From assembly GCA_964393545.1 (NCBI GenBank), contig CAYMUB010000009.1, positions 1-39,838 on the forward strand: 39,838 bases of DNA, in the 5' to 3' direction. Position numbers and translations under genes: made by a program. Below are positions 1 to 6,377 of the stretch, one piece after another (the first letter of the stretch is position 1; each line of letters starts with the position of its first letter). This DNA comes from CAYMUB01 sp964393545 (lineage in GTDB: Bacteria > Patescibacteriota > Microgenomatia > Daviesbacterales > UBA10151). Below the pieces are notes generated by a model, which had not been told where the DNA came from, ran no database searches, and saw nothing but the letters and a program-made list of their open reading frames with translations.

Positions 1-93
1 TTCTAAAGCATTATAAATTGCCGGTATAGAACCTGTGTCAAACTGAGCATCAACTACTGCTCCAATAATTTGTATAATTTTTCCTTTAGTCAT
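1..93 (-). CDS. atpD: ATP synthase F1 beta subunit, N-terminal fragment
   Basis: Only the first 31 codons are inside the window; the gene continues past the left edge. The translation begins MTKGKIIQIIGAVVDAQF, the typical start of the beta-subunit N-terminal barrel (the family commonly reads G.I.QIIG.VVDV.F). The beta subunit carries the catalytic nucleotide sites of F1. It starts one base after the atpG stop codon and is the last visible gene of the operon. The Walker motifs lie outside the window, so the call rests on the N-terminus and gene order. Confidence 0.9.
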   Translation of the reverse strand, partial: MTKGKIIQIIGAVVDAQFDTGSIPAIYNALE

Positions 94-94
94 A

Positions 95-955
95 TTACTC
101 CATTGCCACCTGGGCTGTGGTTATTTCCAAAAGCTCAGTTGCTATGGCTGCCTGGCGGGTTTGATTATAGGTAAGTTTTAAGTCCTCTACAAGTTCTTTG
201 GCATTATCTGTAGCATTTTGCATAGCAATCATCCTGGCTGAATGCTCTGATGCTTTTGTTTCAAGTAAAGCTTGATAAATTTGTTCTTCAATATGATGAA
301 CTAGTAAAAAATCCAATAATATATCCGGATTCGGCTCAAATAAAAATTCATTGCTCGTTTCTCGAATCTCGTTTTCAAGTGATGAAATCTCTATTGGCAA
401 GAGCTTAACTCTTTTTGGTTCTTGCCTTAATGTAGAAACAAACTGAGGATAAACCAAGTAAACTTCACCAATCTCTCCTATTTTAAATGCATCCATCACC
501 ATCCTGCTTAACTGTTTAGCTTGCCTGAAAGTTATCACATCTAAATTCTCAAAATCTGCTTTTAAATCTTTTCCTGCTCTTACCACAAAACTTCTGCCTT
601 TCCTTCCTACGGTGTAAAACACAGAACTATCTACGTTCAAACCCCTGGGGTTTGAAGCTAGAATTCTTATCAAGTTAGTATTTAATGCACCCACCAAACC
701 TTTATCTGTAGAAAGCAATACAACTGCAGCAGTTTTTGAATCATTGCCAGTAAGTAGGGGGTGAATATTCCTATCAACTTTGGGCAAAAGCCTGGACAAA
801 GAAACCAATAAATTCTCTTTATATGGCCTGCCGGAGATTGCTTGCTCCTGCGCTCTTCTCATCTTAGTTGCAGCCACCATTTGCATAGCTTTAGTAATCT
901 GACTAGTATTTTTTATTGACTTTATGCGTCTTCTTAACTCTCTAGTGTTTGCCAT
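95..955 (-). CDS. atpG: ATP synthase F1 gamma subunit
   Basis: 286 aa, normal length for the central rotor shaft of F1. The N-terminal helix (MANTRELRRRIKSIKNTSQITKAM) and the C-terminal helix with ASEHSARMIAMQNATDNA are diagnostic; the two pair as the coiled coil inside the alpha3beta3 ring. The middle Rossmann-like part contains STDKGLVGALN (about residues 82-92). Residues 101-109 (SNPRGLNVD) are encoded by a palindromic repeat at 635-658 and fall in a loop that is variable in the family. The gene overlaps atpA by 14 bp, so translation is probably coupled. Confidence 0.97.
   Translation of the reverse strand: MANTRELRRRIKSIKNTSQITKAMQMVAATKMRRAQEQAISGRPYKENLLVSLSRLLPKVDRNIHPLLTGNDSKTAAVVLLSTDKGLVGALNTNLIRILASNPRGLNVDSSVFYTVGRKGRSFVVRAGKDLKADFENLDVITFRQAKQLSRMVMDAFKIGEIGEVYLVYPQFVSTLRQEPKRVKLLPIEISSLENEIRETSNEFLFEPNPDILLDFLLVHHIEEQIYQALLETKASEHSARMIAMQNATDNAKELVEDLKLTYNQTRQAAIATELLEITTAQVAME
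635..658. repeat. In-frame palindromic insert, TTCAAACCCC family (atpG)
   Basis: A perfect 21-bp palindrome at 636-656 with 10-bp arms TTCAAACCCC / GGGGTTTGAA around one base. It encodes part of the variable loop SNPRGLN in AtpG. The same unit recurs in recG at 9528-9570 in another reading frame. Confidence 0.8.
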
Positions 956-2480
956 AGGTTTTTATAAACTCTTTTGTAACTTTTTCTAATTCTTTAACAG
1001 TTTTTTCTTCTAAAACCTTTTTGTCAGCAATTTCGGAAAGAAGTTTTTTATTTTTAAGTTTTAAGTATTGTACATACTTTTCTTCAAACTCTTTTACTTT
1101 TTCCATCTCTACTTCATCTAAGTATCCATTTGTTACAGCCCACAAGATAACAACTTGTTCCTCCATAGAAACAGGGGAGTAGGGAGGTTGCTTCAAAATC
1201 TCGGTAATCCTTCTGCCTCTTTCAATTTGAAGTTTTGTTTGAGGATCTAAATCTGAGGAAAACTGAGCAAAAGCTTGTAATTCTCTAAATTGAGCAAGAT
1301 CTAACTTTAATCTTCCTGCCACAGATTTCATGGCTTTGGTTTGAGCAGCTCCACCAACCCTGGATACCGAAACTCCGACGTTTAAAGCAGGCCTGACTCC
1401 GGCAAAGAATAAATCTGACTCCAAAAACATCTGTCCATCAGTAATTGAGATCACATTAGTTGGAATATAGGCTGAAATATCATTGGCTTGAGTTTCAATA
1501 ATAGGTAGAGCAGTCAAAGATCCTCCACCATATTCTTTATTTAATCTGGCTGCTCTTTCCAGTAACCTTGAATGAAGGTAGAAAACATCTCCAGGATAAG
1601 CCTCTCTCCCAGATGGTCTTCTAAGTAAAAGTGACATTTGTCTGTAAGAATTGGCATGTTTGGATAAATCATCATAAACAATTAAAGCATCTTTACCTTG
1701 ATCCATAAAATACTCACCAATTGCACAACCAGAATAGGGAGCAATATACTGCATAGTGGCAGAGTCAGCAGCTGTGGCAGACACCACAATGGTGTGTTTC
1801 ATGGCTCCCAACTCTTCAAGTTTGGCAACCAGTTGAGCAACTTTTGAGGTTTTTTGTCCAATTGCTACATAAATACAAATAACACCTGCCCGTCCGGCAG
1901 GCGGGTCCTTCTGATTTACAATTGTGTCTATGGCTACTGTTGTTTTACCGGTATTTCTATCTCCAATAATTAATTCTCTTTGACCACGGCCTATGGGTAT
2001 TAGCGCATCTATTGCTTTAATACCAGTTTGAAGCGGAACAGTAACTGATTGTCTGGTAATAACACCTGGGGCTATTTTTTCAATTGGATATTTTGTTTTT
2101 GATTTGATGGGGCCTTTACCATCTATTGGATTACCCAGTGCATCTACTACTCTTCCTATTAAATCTTCACCAACCGGCACCTCTAAAACTCTCCCTGTTG
2201 TTTTAACTTCATGGCCTTCTTTAATCTTGGTGAAATCACCAAAAATAACAGCTCCCACATTATATTGCTCCAAATTAAGAGCCAATCCATAAATATGTTC
2301 TGAATTCTTCCCTGAAGAACCAAAGTCTAAAAGTTCTGATGACTGGACATCAGATAAACCTTCAATCCTAACAACACCATCACCAATCTCTATTACTTTC
2401 CCTACATTTTGTCTCTGAGCTTTTAACTTAAGTCCTACTATATCTTTTTCAATTTGCCCTATTAGGTCAGTTGTTGCCAT
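942..2480 (-). CDS. atpA: ATP synthase F1 alpha subunit
   Basis: 512 aa, full length. The P-loop is GDRNTGKT at residues 173-180; most bacteria have Gln where this protein has Asn. Other landmarks are ALIVYDDLSKHA, RRPSGREAYPGDVFYLHSRL and the alpha-specific arginine region SVSRVGGAAQ. The subunit forms the non-catalytic nucleotide sites of F1. Residues 194-198 (PAGRA) come from a GC-rich palindrome at 1885-1905, inserted in the loop between the P-loop helix and the strand leading to CIYVAIGQK; E. coli AtpA is shorter here. It overlaps both atpH and atpG by 14 bp. Confidence 0.98.
   Translation of the reverse strand: MATTDLIGQIEKDIVGLKLKAQRQNVGKVIEIGDGVVRIEGLSDVQSSELLDFGSSGKNSEHIYGLALNLEQYNVGAVIFGDFTKIKEGHEVKTTGRVLEVPVGEDLIGRVVDALGNPIDGKGPIKSKTKYPIEKIAPGVITRQSVTVPLQTGIKAIDALIPIGRGQRELIIGDRNTGKTTVAIDTIVNQKDPPAGRAGVICIYVAIGQKTSKVAQLVAKLEELGAMKHTIVVSATAADSATMQYIAPYSGCAIGEYFMDQGKDALIVYDDLSKHANSYRQMSLLLRRPSGREAYPGDVFYLHSRLLERAARLNKEYGGGSLTALPIIETQANDISAYIPTNVISITDGQMFLESDLFFAGVRPALNVGVSVSRVGGAAQTKAMKSVAGRLKLDLAQFRELQAFAQFSSDLDPQTKLQIERGRRITEILKQPPYSPVSMEEQVVILWAVTNGYLDEVEMEKVKEFEEKYVQYLKLKNKKLLSEIADKKVLEEKTVKELEKVTKEFIKTYGKH
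1885..1905. repeat. In-frame GC-rich palindromic insert, PAGR family (atpA)
   Basis: The GC-rich element CCTGCC...GGCAGG in an A/T-rich gene; on the coding strand it gives PPAGRAG, extra residues relative to typical AtpA in the loop before CIYVAIGQK. Confidence 0.75.
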
Positions 2481-2892
2481 GGGTGATTGCCTCCTGAATT
2501 TGGTTTATCTTATCAGTAAAAGATTGATCCCAAACTTCGTCTCCAACTTTTAAGATAAATCCTCCCAATATTTCTAGATTAATTCGTGTAACAACTTTTG
2601 TTATTTTAACCTGCCTGCCGGCAGGCATGGCTTTTTTAGCTACAATTTTTTTAATTTTTCTAATTTGAATGGCGTTTAGGGGAATAACTGTTTCAATATA
2701 CATAGTGTGCGCTCTTTCTAATCTTTTCAGTTCCTTGACATATTCTGATAAACCTTCTATTGCTTGATATTTAGGTAATATTTTTAAAGCTTTTATAGAT
2801 TTTGTTACTTGCTGCTCAATTACTTTCCCATCTTTAAAACTTAAATCAACTAATTTTTTAACTACTTTTTGTAAGTATTTGCTTTTTTTCAT
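2467..2892 (-). CDS. atpH: ATP synthase delta subunit (OSCP)
   Basis: 141 aa, shorter than the usual roughly 175-180, with the N-terminal helical domain apparently reduced. The C-terminal part (VVTRINLEILGGFILKVGDEVWDQSFTDKI) is the conserved OSCP/delta signature. The protein joins the peripheral stalk to the top of F1. Residues 89-94 (MPAGRQ) are encoded by the perfect 16-bp palindrome at 2612-2627 and look like an in-frame insert just before the conserved strand. Position between atpF and atpA supports the call; it overlaps atpF by 4 bp and atpA by 14 bp. Confidence 0.93.
   Translation of the reverse strand: MKKSKYLQKVVKKLVDLSFKDGKVIEQQVTKSIKALKILPKYQAIEGLSEYVKELKRLERAHTMYIETVIPLNAIQIRKIKKIVAKKAMPAGRQVKITKVVTRINLEILGGFILKVGDEVWDQSFTDKINQIQEAITHGNN
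2610..2630. repeat. In-frame GC-rich palindromic insert, PAGR family (atpH)
   Basis: A perfect 16-bp palindrome TGCCTGCCGGCAGGCA at 2612-2627, encoding MPAGRQ in AtpH. It shares CCTGCC/GGCAGG arms with the atpA copy 0.7 kb away. Confidence 0.8.
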
Positions 2893-3383
2893 GATATATT
2901 TTTTACTTCTTTTTCAATAAGTCTTTTTTGTTCATCTTCGGTTACTTTCTTACCAGTAATCTTCTCAAAAGCTAAAGCAATCAAACTGGCCGCACTTTTT
3001 TTCACTTGACCCATCATAATTTCCTTTTGAAGCTCTACAATTTTCTTCCCCTCATCTGCAGCCCTCAATAATATATGTTCAGCTTGTTTGTTAGCATCTG
3101 CTAATATCTGCGCAGCATTTTCATTTGTTTGATCTAAAATTTTTTGTGCCTCTTTTAAAGTTTTTCCAATGACCTTTTCTGATTCTTCTGTTGTTTGTTG
3201 CAATCTTCTTTCAATTTCCTCAGCATTTTTTAAGCTACTTTCTATTCTTTTTTTTCTTTCATCTAAAACCTTAAGAATAGGTTTATATAAAAACTTCTTT
3301 AAAATGAAAAGAAGTATTAAAAAATTGACTACTTGCGCAGCCAAAAGTATCGGTTGTACCCCAAACTGATTTAATATTTCCAT
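2889..3383 (-). CDS. atpF: ATP synthase Fo b subunit
   Basis: 164 aa. One N-terminal membrane helix (residues about 8-30, ILLAAQVVNFLILLFILKKF) is followed by LYKPILKVLDERKKRIESSL and a long charged, Ala/Glu/Lys-rich helix. This is the layout of the b subunit, whose dimeric coiled coil forms the peripheral stalk between Fo and F1. It lies 3 bp after atpE and overlaps atpH by 4 bp. Length is normal and nothing is unusual. Confidence 0.95.
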   Translation of the reverse strand: MEILNQFGVQPILLAAQVVNFLILLFILKKFLYKPILKVLDERKKRIESSLKNAEEIERRLQQTTEESEKVIGKTLKEAQKILDQTNENAAQILADANKQAEHILLRAADEGKKIVELQKEIMMGQVKKSAASLIALAFEKITGKKVTEDEQKRLIEKEVKNIS

Positions 3384-3386
3384 GAA

Positions 3387-3590
3387 CTACTTTGTAAAAG
3401 CTATAACTAAAGCGTAAATAGCAATAGCTTCAGCAAAAGCCATTCCCAAAAGCATGGCTGGCAAAATCTTGGCTTGAGCGTCAGGATTTCTCCCAATGGC
3501 TTCCATGGCTTTAGCGCCAATAAGCCCAATACCTAAAGCAGGACCCAAAGCTCCTACACCTATTGCTATAGCGGACGGTAAATGCTCCAT
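3387..3590 (-). CDS. atpE: ATP synthase Fo c subunit (proteolipid ring)
   Basis: 67 aa hairpin of two membrane helices joined by the polar loop GRNPDAQ. The ion-carrying carboxylate is Glu54 (GMAFAEAIAIYAL). In Na+-type c rings, such as Ilyobacter, helix 1 carries a Gln and the carboxylate is followed by Ser/Thr ligands. Here those positions are Ile21 and Ala55/Ala57, so the ring is predicted to be proton-coupled. Three bp separate it from atpF. Upstream, towards atpB, is the hairpin-forming repeat at 3613-3676, a plausible processing or stability element for the most abundant subunit's message. Confidence 0.95.
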   Translation of the reverse strand: MEHLPSAIAIGVGALGPALGIGLIGAKAMEAIGRNPDAQAKILPAMLLGMAFAEAIAIYALVIAFTK

Positions 3591-3612
3591 ATTTTTACTC
3601 CTTTCTGTCGTA

Positions 3613-3676
3613 AAGTTTAAAGTAAAAAATTCAAAGTAAAAATTATTTTTACTTTTTACTTTTGACTTTTTACTTA
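3613..3676. repeat. Dispersed A/T-rich hairpin repeat, copy 1 (atpB-atpE gap)
   Basis: An imperfect inverted repeat of about 64 bp: left arm rich in AAGTAAAAA/TTCAAAGTAAAAA, right arm in TTTTTACTTTTTACTTTTGA, pairing at about 20 of 23 positions. The first 31 bases (3613-3643) are identical to 30284-30314, where a second copy lies between pilT and pilB. Both copies lie in gaps inside minus-strand operons and run into the 3' end of the upstream gene. It may act as an RNA hairpin affecting processing or partial termination. Function is unproven. Confidence 0.75.
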
Positions 3677-4390
3677 GTGTTCCTGTTTCTCCGACAAGAG
3701 AACCATGAACACAAGTGTCAGCATCATAAAAACAGCTGCCTGTACAAATCCTACAATAATCTCCAGAAAATAAAAAGGGAGAGGAATGATAAAGGCAAAA
3801 ATCGAAGAGATCGTTGCCAGTACCACCTCACCTGCAAATATATTACCAAAAAGCCTGAAAGATAGCGAGACTATTTTGGTAAATTCACCAACCAGTTCCA
3901 AAAGTCCCACAAATAAAAAAATGGGATTTAAAGTAAACCATTTTTTTAAATAATCAACAATTCCTAAATAATAAAGAGCAAAACCATGGGTTAAAACAGC
4001 TGATGTTAAAGCCAGCCCCAATGTCATATTTAAATCAGAATTAATTGAGCGAAGAAGAGGTTCTCCTTTAAAAGTGATGGTGGCAAAGCCAGGAAAAAGT
4101 CCTAATAAATTTCCAAAACAAATATATAGAAAAAATGTCATAACTATGGGGAAAAATACTTTTGTTTTGGAGTGAGCCAAATTTTCTACTGTCTCAAATC
4201 CAAATTCTACAACTGTTTCAAATAAGTTATATATTTTTGAGGTGGGAACTAAACTGACTTTAAATCTAACCAGCAAAGAGACTGCTAAAAGGACTGCCAT
4301 TACTATCCAGCTGGTAAAAAGAGTATTGGTAATTGGAAGATCTTTAAAATATCCAAGTACTTCAGGTTTTAGAACTATTGCATTTTCCAT
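3674..4390 (-). CDS. atpB: ATP synthase Fo a subunit
   Basis: 238 aa, multi-pass membrane protein. The essential stator arginine is Arg179 in SLSFRLFGNIFAGEVV, followed by the conserved last two helices (FYFLEIIVGFVQAAVFMML). NLLGLFPG at about residues 94-101 is also typical. With the c ring it forms the proton half-channels. It is the first gene of the operon, as usual. No atpI-like gene is obvious upstream, although an unrecognised membrane protein lies 50 bp away on the same strand. Confidence 0.96.
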   Translation of the reverse strand: MENAIVLKPEVLGYFKDLPITNTLFTSWIVMAVLLAVSLLVRFKVSLVPTSKIYNLFETVVEFGFETVENLAHSKTKVFFPIVMTFFLYICFGNLLGLFPGFATITFKGEPLLRSINSDLNMTLGLALTSAVLTHGFALYYLGIVDYLKKWFTLNPIFLFVGLLELVGEFTKIVSLSFRLFGNIFAGEVVLATISSIFAFIIPLPFYFLEIIVGFVQAAVFMMLTLVFMVLLSEKQEH

Positions 4391-4440
4391 GTTTTAAGTA
4401 TTTTACTAGAGAATAGAGGAGCAGGTCAACGTGTTTGTAA

Positions 4441-5064
4441 CTAAATTCTCTGCAAGCTTTTCTTAAATGTAACTCCAATTGCAAGGAATATTCCAAGAAG
4501 ACCAATTAATGATCCAATCGGAATAATAAACACCATTAAAGATTCATAGTTATTTATTCTTTTATAGGCAATGAGTGCTACAAGGATCAGGATGGGATAT
4601 GCCATTGAAGCTTTTTGAACATATTGCTGATACTTTTTTGCTCCAAATCCTGTCGGTTTCCCTCCCAGTACCACACTTACGTCAGTTGGTAGAGGAACCA
4701 GGCCTCCTAGGGTATAGAACCATTTAGTTAAGGGTACATTCCATAATGGAAGCGTTAGACTGAATGTAATTAAAGACATTAGTAAAATAAGATTTGTCCT
4801 CGAAAAGGGATATGCTGCAGAAATAAAAAATGGCATTAAAAAAGGAATGGCGACTAAGATTTTTTCCAATAAGGATTGAGGACGGAAGTTTTGCTTTAAC
4901 AATATAAAGATGTCTATAGCAAACAAAGGAATATAGATCAGAATGTAGGGTAAGATAAATTTTATTAGGTTAGCATCTCCTGTTACTAGTAATATAGGAA
5001 ATATATTAAAAGCAAAAAAACCTAGCAGCACCTGGAAAGGATTTAGTATTCTGTTTGATACCAT
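4441..5064 (-). CDS. Unrecognised multi-pass membrane protein
   Basis: 207 aa with about six hydrophobic segments (roughly residues 8-27, 32-53, 67-84, 90-108, 150-167, 175-197) and a basic C-terminus. I do not recognise a family. It is on the same strand as the ATP synthase operon and ends 50 bp before atpB, so it could be co-transcribed. The sequence does not resemble AtpI or uncI, which are shorter with two to four helices. A small transporter or integral assembly protein is possible, but nothing in the sequence decides this. Confidence 0.6.
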   Translation of the reverse strand: MVSNRILNPFQVLLGFFAFNIFPILLVTGDANLIKFILPYILIYIPLFAIDIFILLKQNFRPQSLLEKILVAIPFLMPFFISAAYPFSRTNLILLMSLITFSLTLPLWNVPLTKWFYTLGGLVPLPTDVSVVLGGKPTGFGAKKYQQYVQKASMAYPILILVALIAYKRINNYESLMVFIIPIGSLIGLLGIFLAIGVTFKKSLQRI

Positions 5065-5122
5065 ATTTTTACTATAGATAGTTTTTTCAATAAAAACAAT
5101 AATTAACTAAAATAGGTAATCC

Positions 5123-5163
5123 TTAATCTAGTTTTTCTCTTTGGGTTCCTAATAAGTAGTAGT
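5123..5163 (-). repeat. Host-gene 3'-end copy A (remnant of the 543-codon gene end)
   Basis: Read on the minus strand this encodes LLGTQREKLD followed by a stop, nearly the same as the last residues (FLRTQREKLD, stop) of the membrane protein ending at 6333. The 13-bp core TCTCTTTGGGTTC is identical in copies A, B (5622) and C (6333). Copy A contains the relE stop codon region and marks the outer boundary of the relBE cassette. It is interpreted as the displaced original gene end or a captured donor end. Confidence 0.75.
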
Positions 5164-5421
5164 TGTGCGTCTTTCTATATGAAAGATATGTATAATCTTT
5201 TCATTCTGAATAACTTCATAAAATAGACGGTAAGAACCGATCCTCCTTCTCCACACATTTTTCTCGCCTTTCATTTTTTGAATATCTCCACTATATGGAA
5301 TGGTAGCCAGTGTCTCAATAACTACAATTATCCTTTTGGTATCTTTTTGAGGAAATTTCTTTAATGCTTTTAAAACAGCAGGATCAGTCTGTAAGACCCA
5401 AGCTTCGTTTGAATTGTCCAA
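5149..5421 (-). CDS. relE: RelE/ParE-family toxin
   Basis: 90 aa, typical length for RelE-superfamily mRNA interferases. The core PAVLKALKKFPQ, then GDIQKMKGEKNVWRRRIGSYRLFYEV and IIHIFHIERR, matches the family pattern (G..KL.G..g.yR.RiGdYRv.Y.i, ending in a His/Arg-rich strand). Such toxins cleave mRNA at the ribosome. It overlaps the antitoxin gene by 38 bp, ensuring coupled translation. The stop codon lies inside 3'-end copy A. Lys/Arg-rich residues near the C-terminus are the expected catalytic group. The subfamily (RelE versus ParE/HigB-like) is not certain. Confidence 0.85.
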   Translation of the reverse strand: MDNSNEAWVLQTDPAVLKALKKFPQKDTKRIIVVIETLATIPYSGDIQKMKGEKNVWRRRIGSYRLFYEVIQNEKIIHIFHIERRTTTTY

Positions 5422-5599
5422 GGCTTAGCACCTTTCCATTTTTTCTATTGCTTCTTGCGGTGGAAAGTGCTCTTTTTTGAGCAGAAGTAGGTTGAAACTC
5501 ATAAATTTTTTTAAGTTCCACTAAAGCTTCATATTCCTCTCTAAGAATAACTACCAGTTCTTTACCGCTTGTTAATTTAGTTGGGATTGTAAGTGTCAT
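5384..5599 (-). CDS. relB: RelB-like antitoxin
   Basis: 71 aa, directly upstream of and overlapping the toxin. It begins MTLTIPTKLTSGKELVVI, which resembles a short AbrB/Phd-like N-terminal DNA-binding strand, followed by a helix (REEYEALVELKKIYEF) and a basic tail. It should neutralise the toxin and repress the operon. A -10-like TATAAT (5609-5614 on the minus strand) lies 9 nt before the ATG, so the transcript may be nearly leaderless. The antitoxin family is inferred mainly from gene position and size. Confidence 0.75.
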   Translation of the reverse strand: MTLTIPTKLTSGKELVVILREEYEALVELKKIYEFQPTSAQKRALSTARSNRKNGKVLSLGQFKRSLGLTD

Positions 5600-5621
5600 A
5601 TTGTCAACATTATATCACTTT

Positions 5622-5666
5622 TTAATCCAGCTTTTCTCTTTGGGTTCTTAAAAATAGTAACCATTT
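5622..5666 (-). repeat. Host-gene 3'-end copy B
   Basis: On the minus strand this reads KKWLLFLRTQREKLD then a stop, against FEQWLLFLRTQREKLD at the true end of the 543-codon gene (copy C). Copies B and C match at 38 of 45 bases. The changes inside the shared codons are synonymous (TTT/TTC, TTA/CTT, AAG/AAA, CTG/TTA), so B derives from a divergent but formerly functional version of the same gene end. It has no start codon of its own and separates the relBE cassette from the retropepsin cassette. Confidence 0.8.
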
Positions 5667-5698
5667 TTTTAGTAATTATAATCTTTCCCAAGAAAGTA

Positions 5699-5704
5699 TA
5701 TAAT
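5699..5704 (+). promoter_or_regulatory. -10 box for the DUF5678-like/retropepsin pair
   Basis: TATAAT ends 6 nt before the ATG at 5711. No convincing -35 box is visible at normal spacing. If used, the transcript would be leaderless, in line with several other genes in the window. Confidence 0.45.
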
Positions 5705-5710
5705 ATTAAC

Positions 5711-5935
5711 ATGAAAATGAAACAAAAAACACTTTCAAACTATGACTTTTTCATTAAAGCTAATACTTCAGCATTTAAGGGTGAATGGGTAGCAATTTCA
5801 GGCAAGAAAATTGTATCCCACGGGAAAGATGCTCAAGAAGTTTATAAAAAAGCAAGACAGAAAGGTAAAACTTCAAATATTTCACTTGCCAAGATACCTG
5901 AGGAAGACATCCTAATCCTAAAATCTTCTAAATGA
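5711..5935 (+). CDS. DUF5678-like small protein
   Basis: 74 aa. The middle part (FKGEWVAISGKKIVSHGKDAQEVYKKARQKG) follows the pattern of the small DUF5678 family: an aromatic, GEWVAI, a short turn, a strand ending in G.D, then an amphipathic helix. The C-terminus (LAKIPEEDILIL) is also typical. The function of this family is unknown. It overlaps the retropepsin gene by 4 bp (ATGA), so the two are translated together. The pair forms one cassette between 3'-end copies B and C, beside a relBE pair, which hints at a toxin-antitoxin-like or regulated-proteolysis role. That role is inference only. Confidence 0.7.
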   Translation: MKMKQKTLSNYDFFIKANTSAFKGEWVAISGKKIVSHGKDAQEVYKKARQKGKTSNISLAKIPEEDILILKSSK

Positions 5936-6336
5936 TCATCTTCAAATATAAAAATGAAGCATCCAGAAATAAATCAAAGCATATTCAAAGACCAATTGCC
6001 GATATCTTTCTAAAGAATCAATCAGGTGGGTGGATTGAATTCCATCCTTATATAGATTCTGGCGCAGATGTCACCCTAATTCCGCTTTCACTAGGCAGAT
6101 TAATTGGTTTAACATTAGATAAAAATAAGGTTGAGCAAATTGGTGGAATTAGAGGGAGTGTACCTGTTACTTATCACCAAATTCTGATTAAAATAGGTGG
6201 AGTAGAATTAAAAATTCATATTGCTTGGGCACTGATTGAAGAAGTTCCACCGCTGTTGGGCCGGGCTGACATTTTCGATTATTTTCATGTAACTTTTAAA
6301 CAAGATCAGGGAATAATTCTGTTTAACAAGACTTAA
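5932..6336 (+). CDS. Retropepsin-like aspartic protease
   Basis: 134 aa. The catalytic motif is DSGA at residues 42-45 (YIDSGADVTLIPLSLG), the hallmark of single-domain clan AA proteases that act as homodimers. A later hydrophobic strand (PPLLGRADIFDYFHVTF) matches the psi-loop/flap-end part of the family, with LLGR in place of the more usual ILGR. There is no signal peptide, so it probably acts in the cytoplasm. Its stop codon overlaps the stop of the convergent 543-codon gene, at copy C. The substrate is unknown; the DUF5678-like partner is an obvious candidate. Confidence 0.8.
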   Translation: MIIFKYKNEASRNKSKHIQRPIADIFLKNQSGGWIEFHPYIDSGADVTLIPLSLGRLIGLTLDKNKVEQIGGIRGSVPVTYHQILIKIGGVELKIHIAWALIEEVPPLLGRADIFDYFHVTFKQDQGIILFNKT

Positions 6337-6377
6337 TCTAATTTTTCTCTTTGGGTTCTAAGGAATAGTAACCATTG
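6333..6377 (-). repeat. Host-gene 3'-end copy C (genuine end of the 543-codon gene)
   Basis: The coding end of the large membrane protein gene (QWLLFLRTQREKLD, stop). It shares its core with copy B 711 bp away and copy A a further 499 bp away, all in the same orientation. This is the intact member of the direct-repeat set. Confidence 0.85.
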
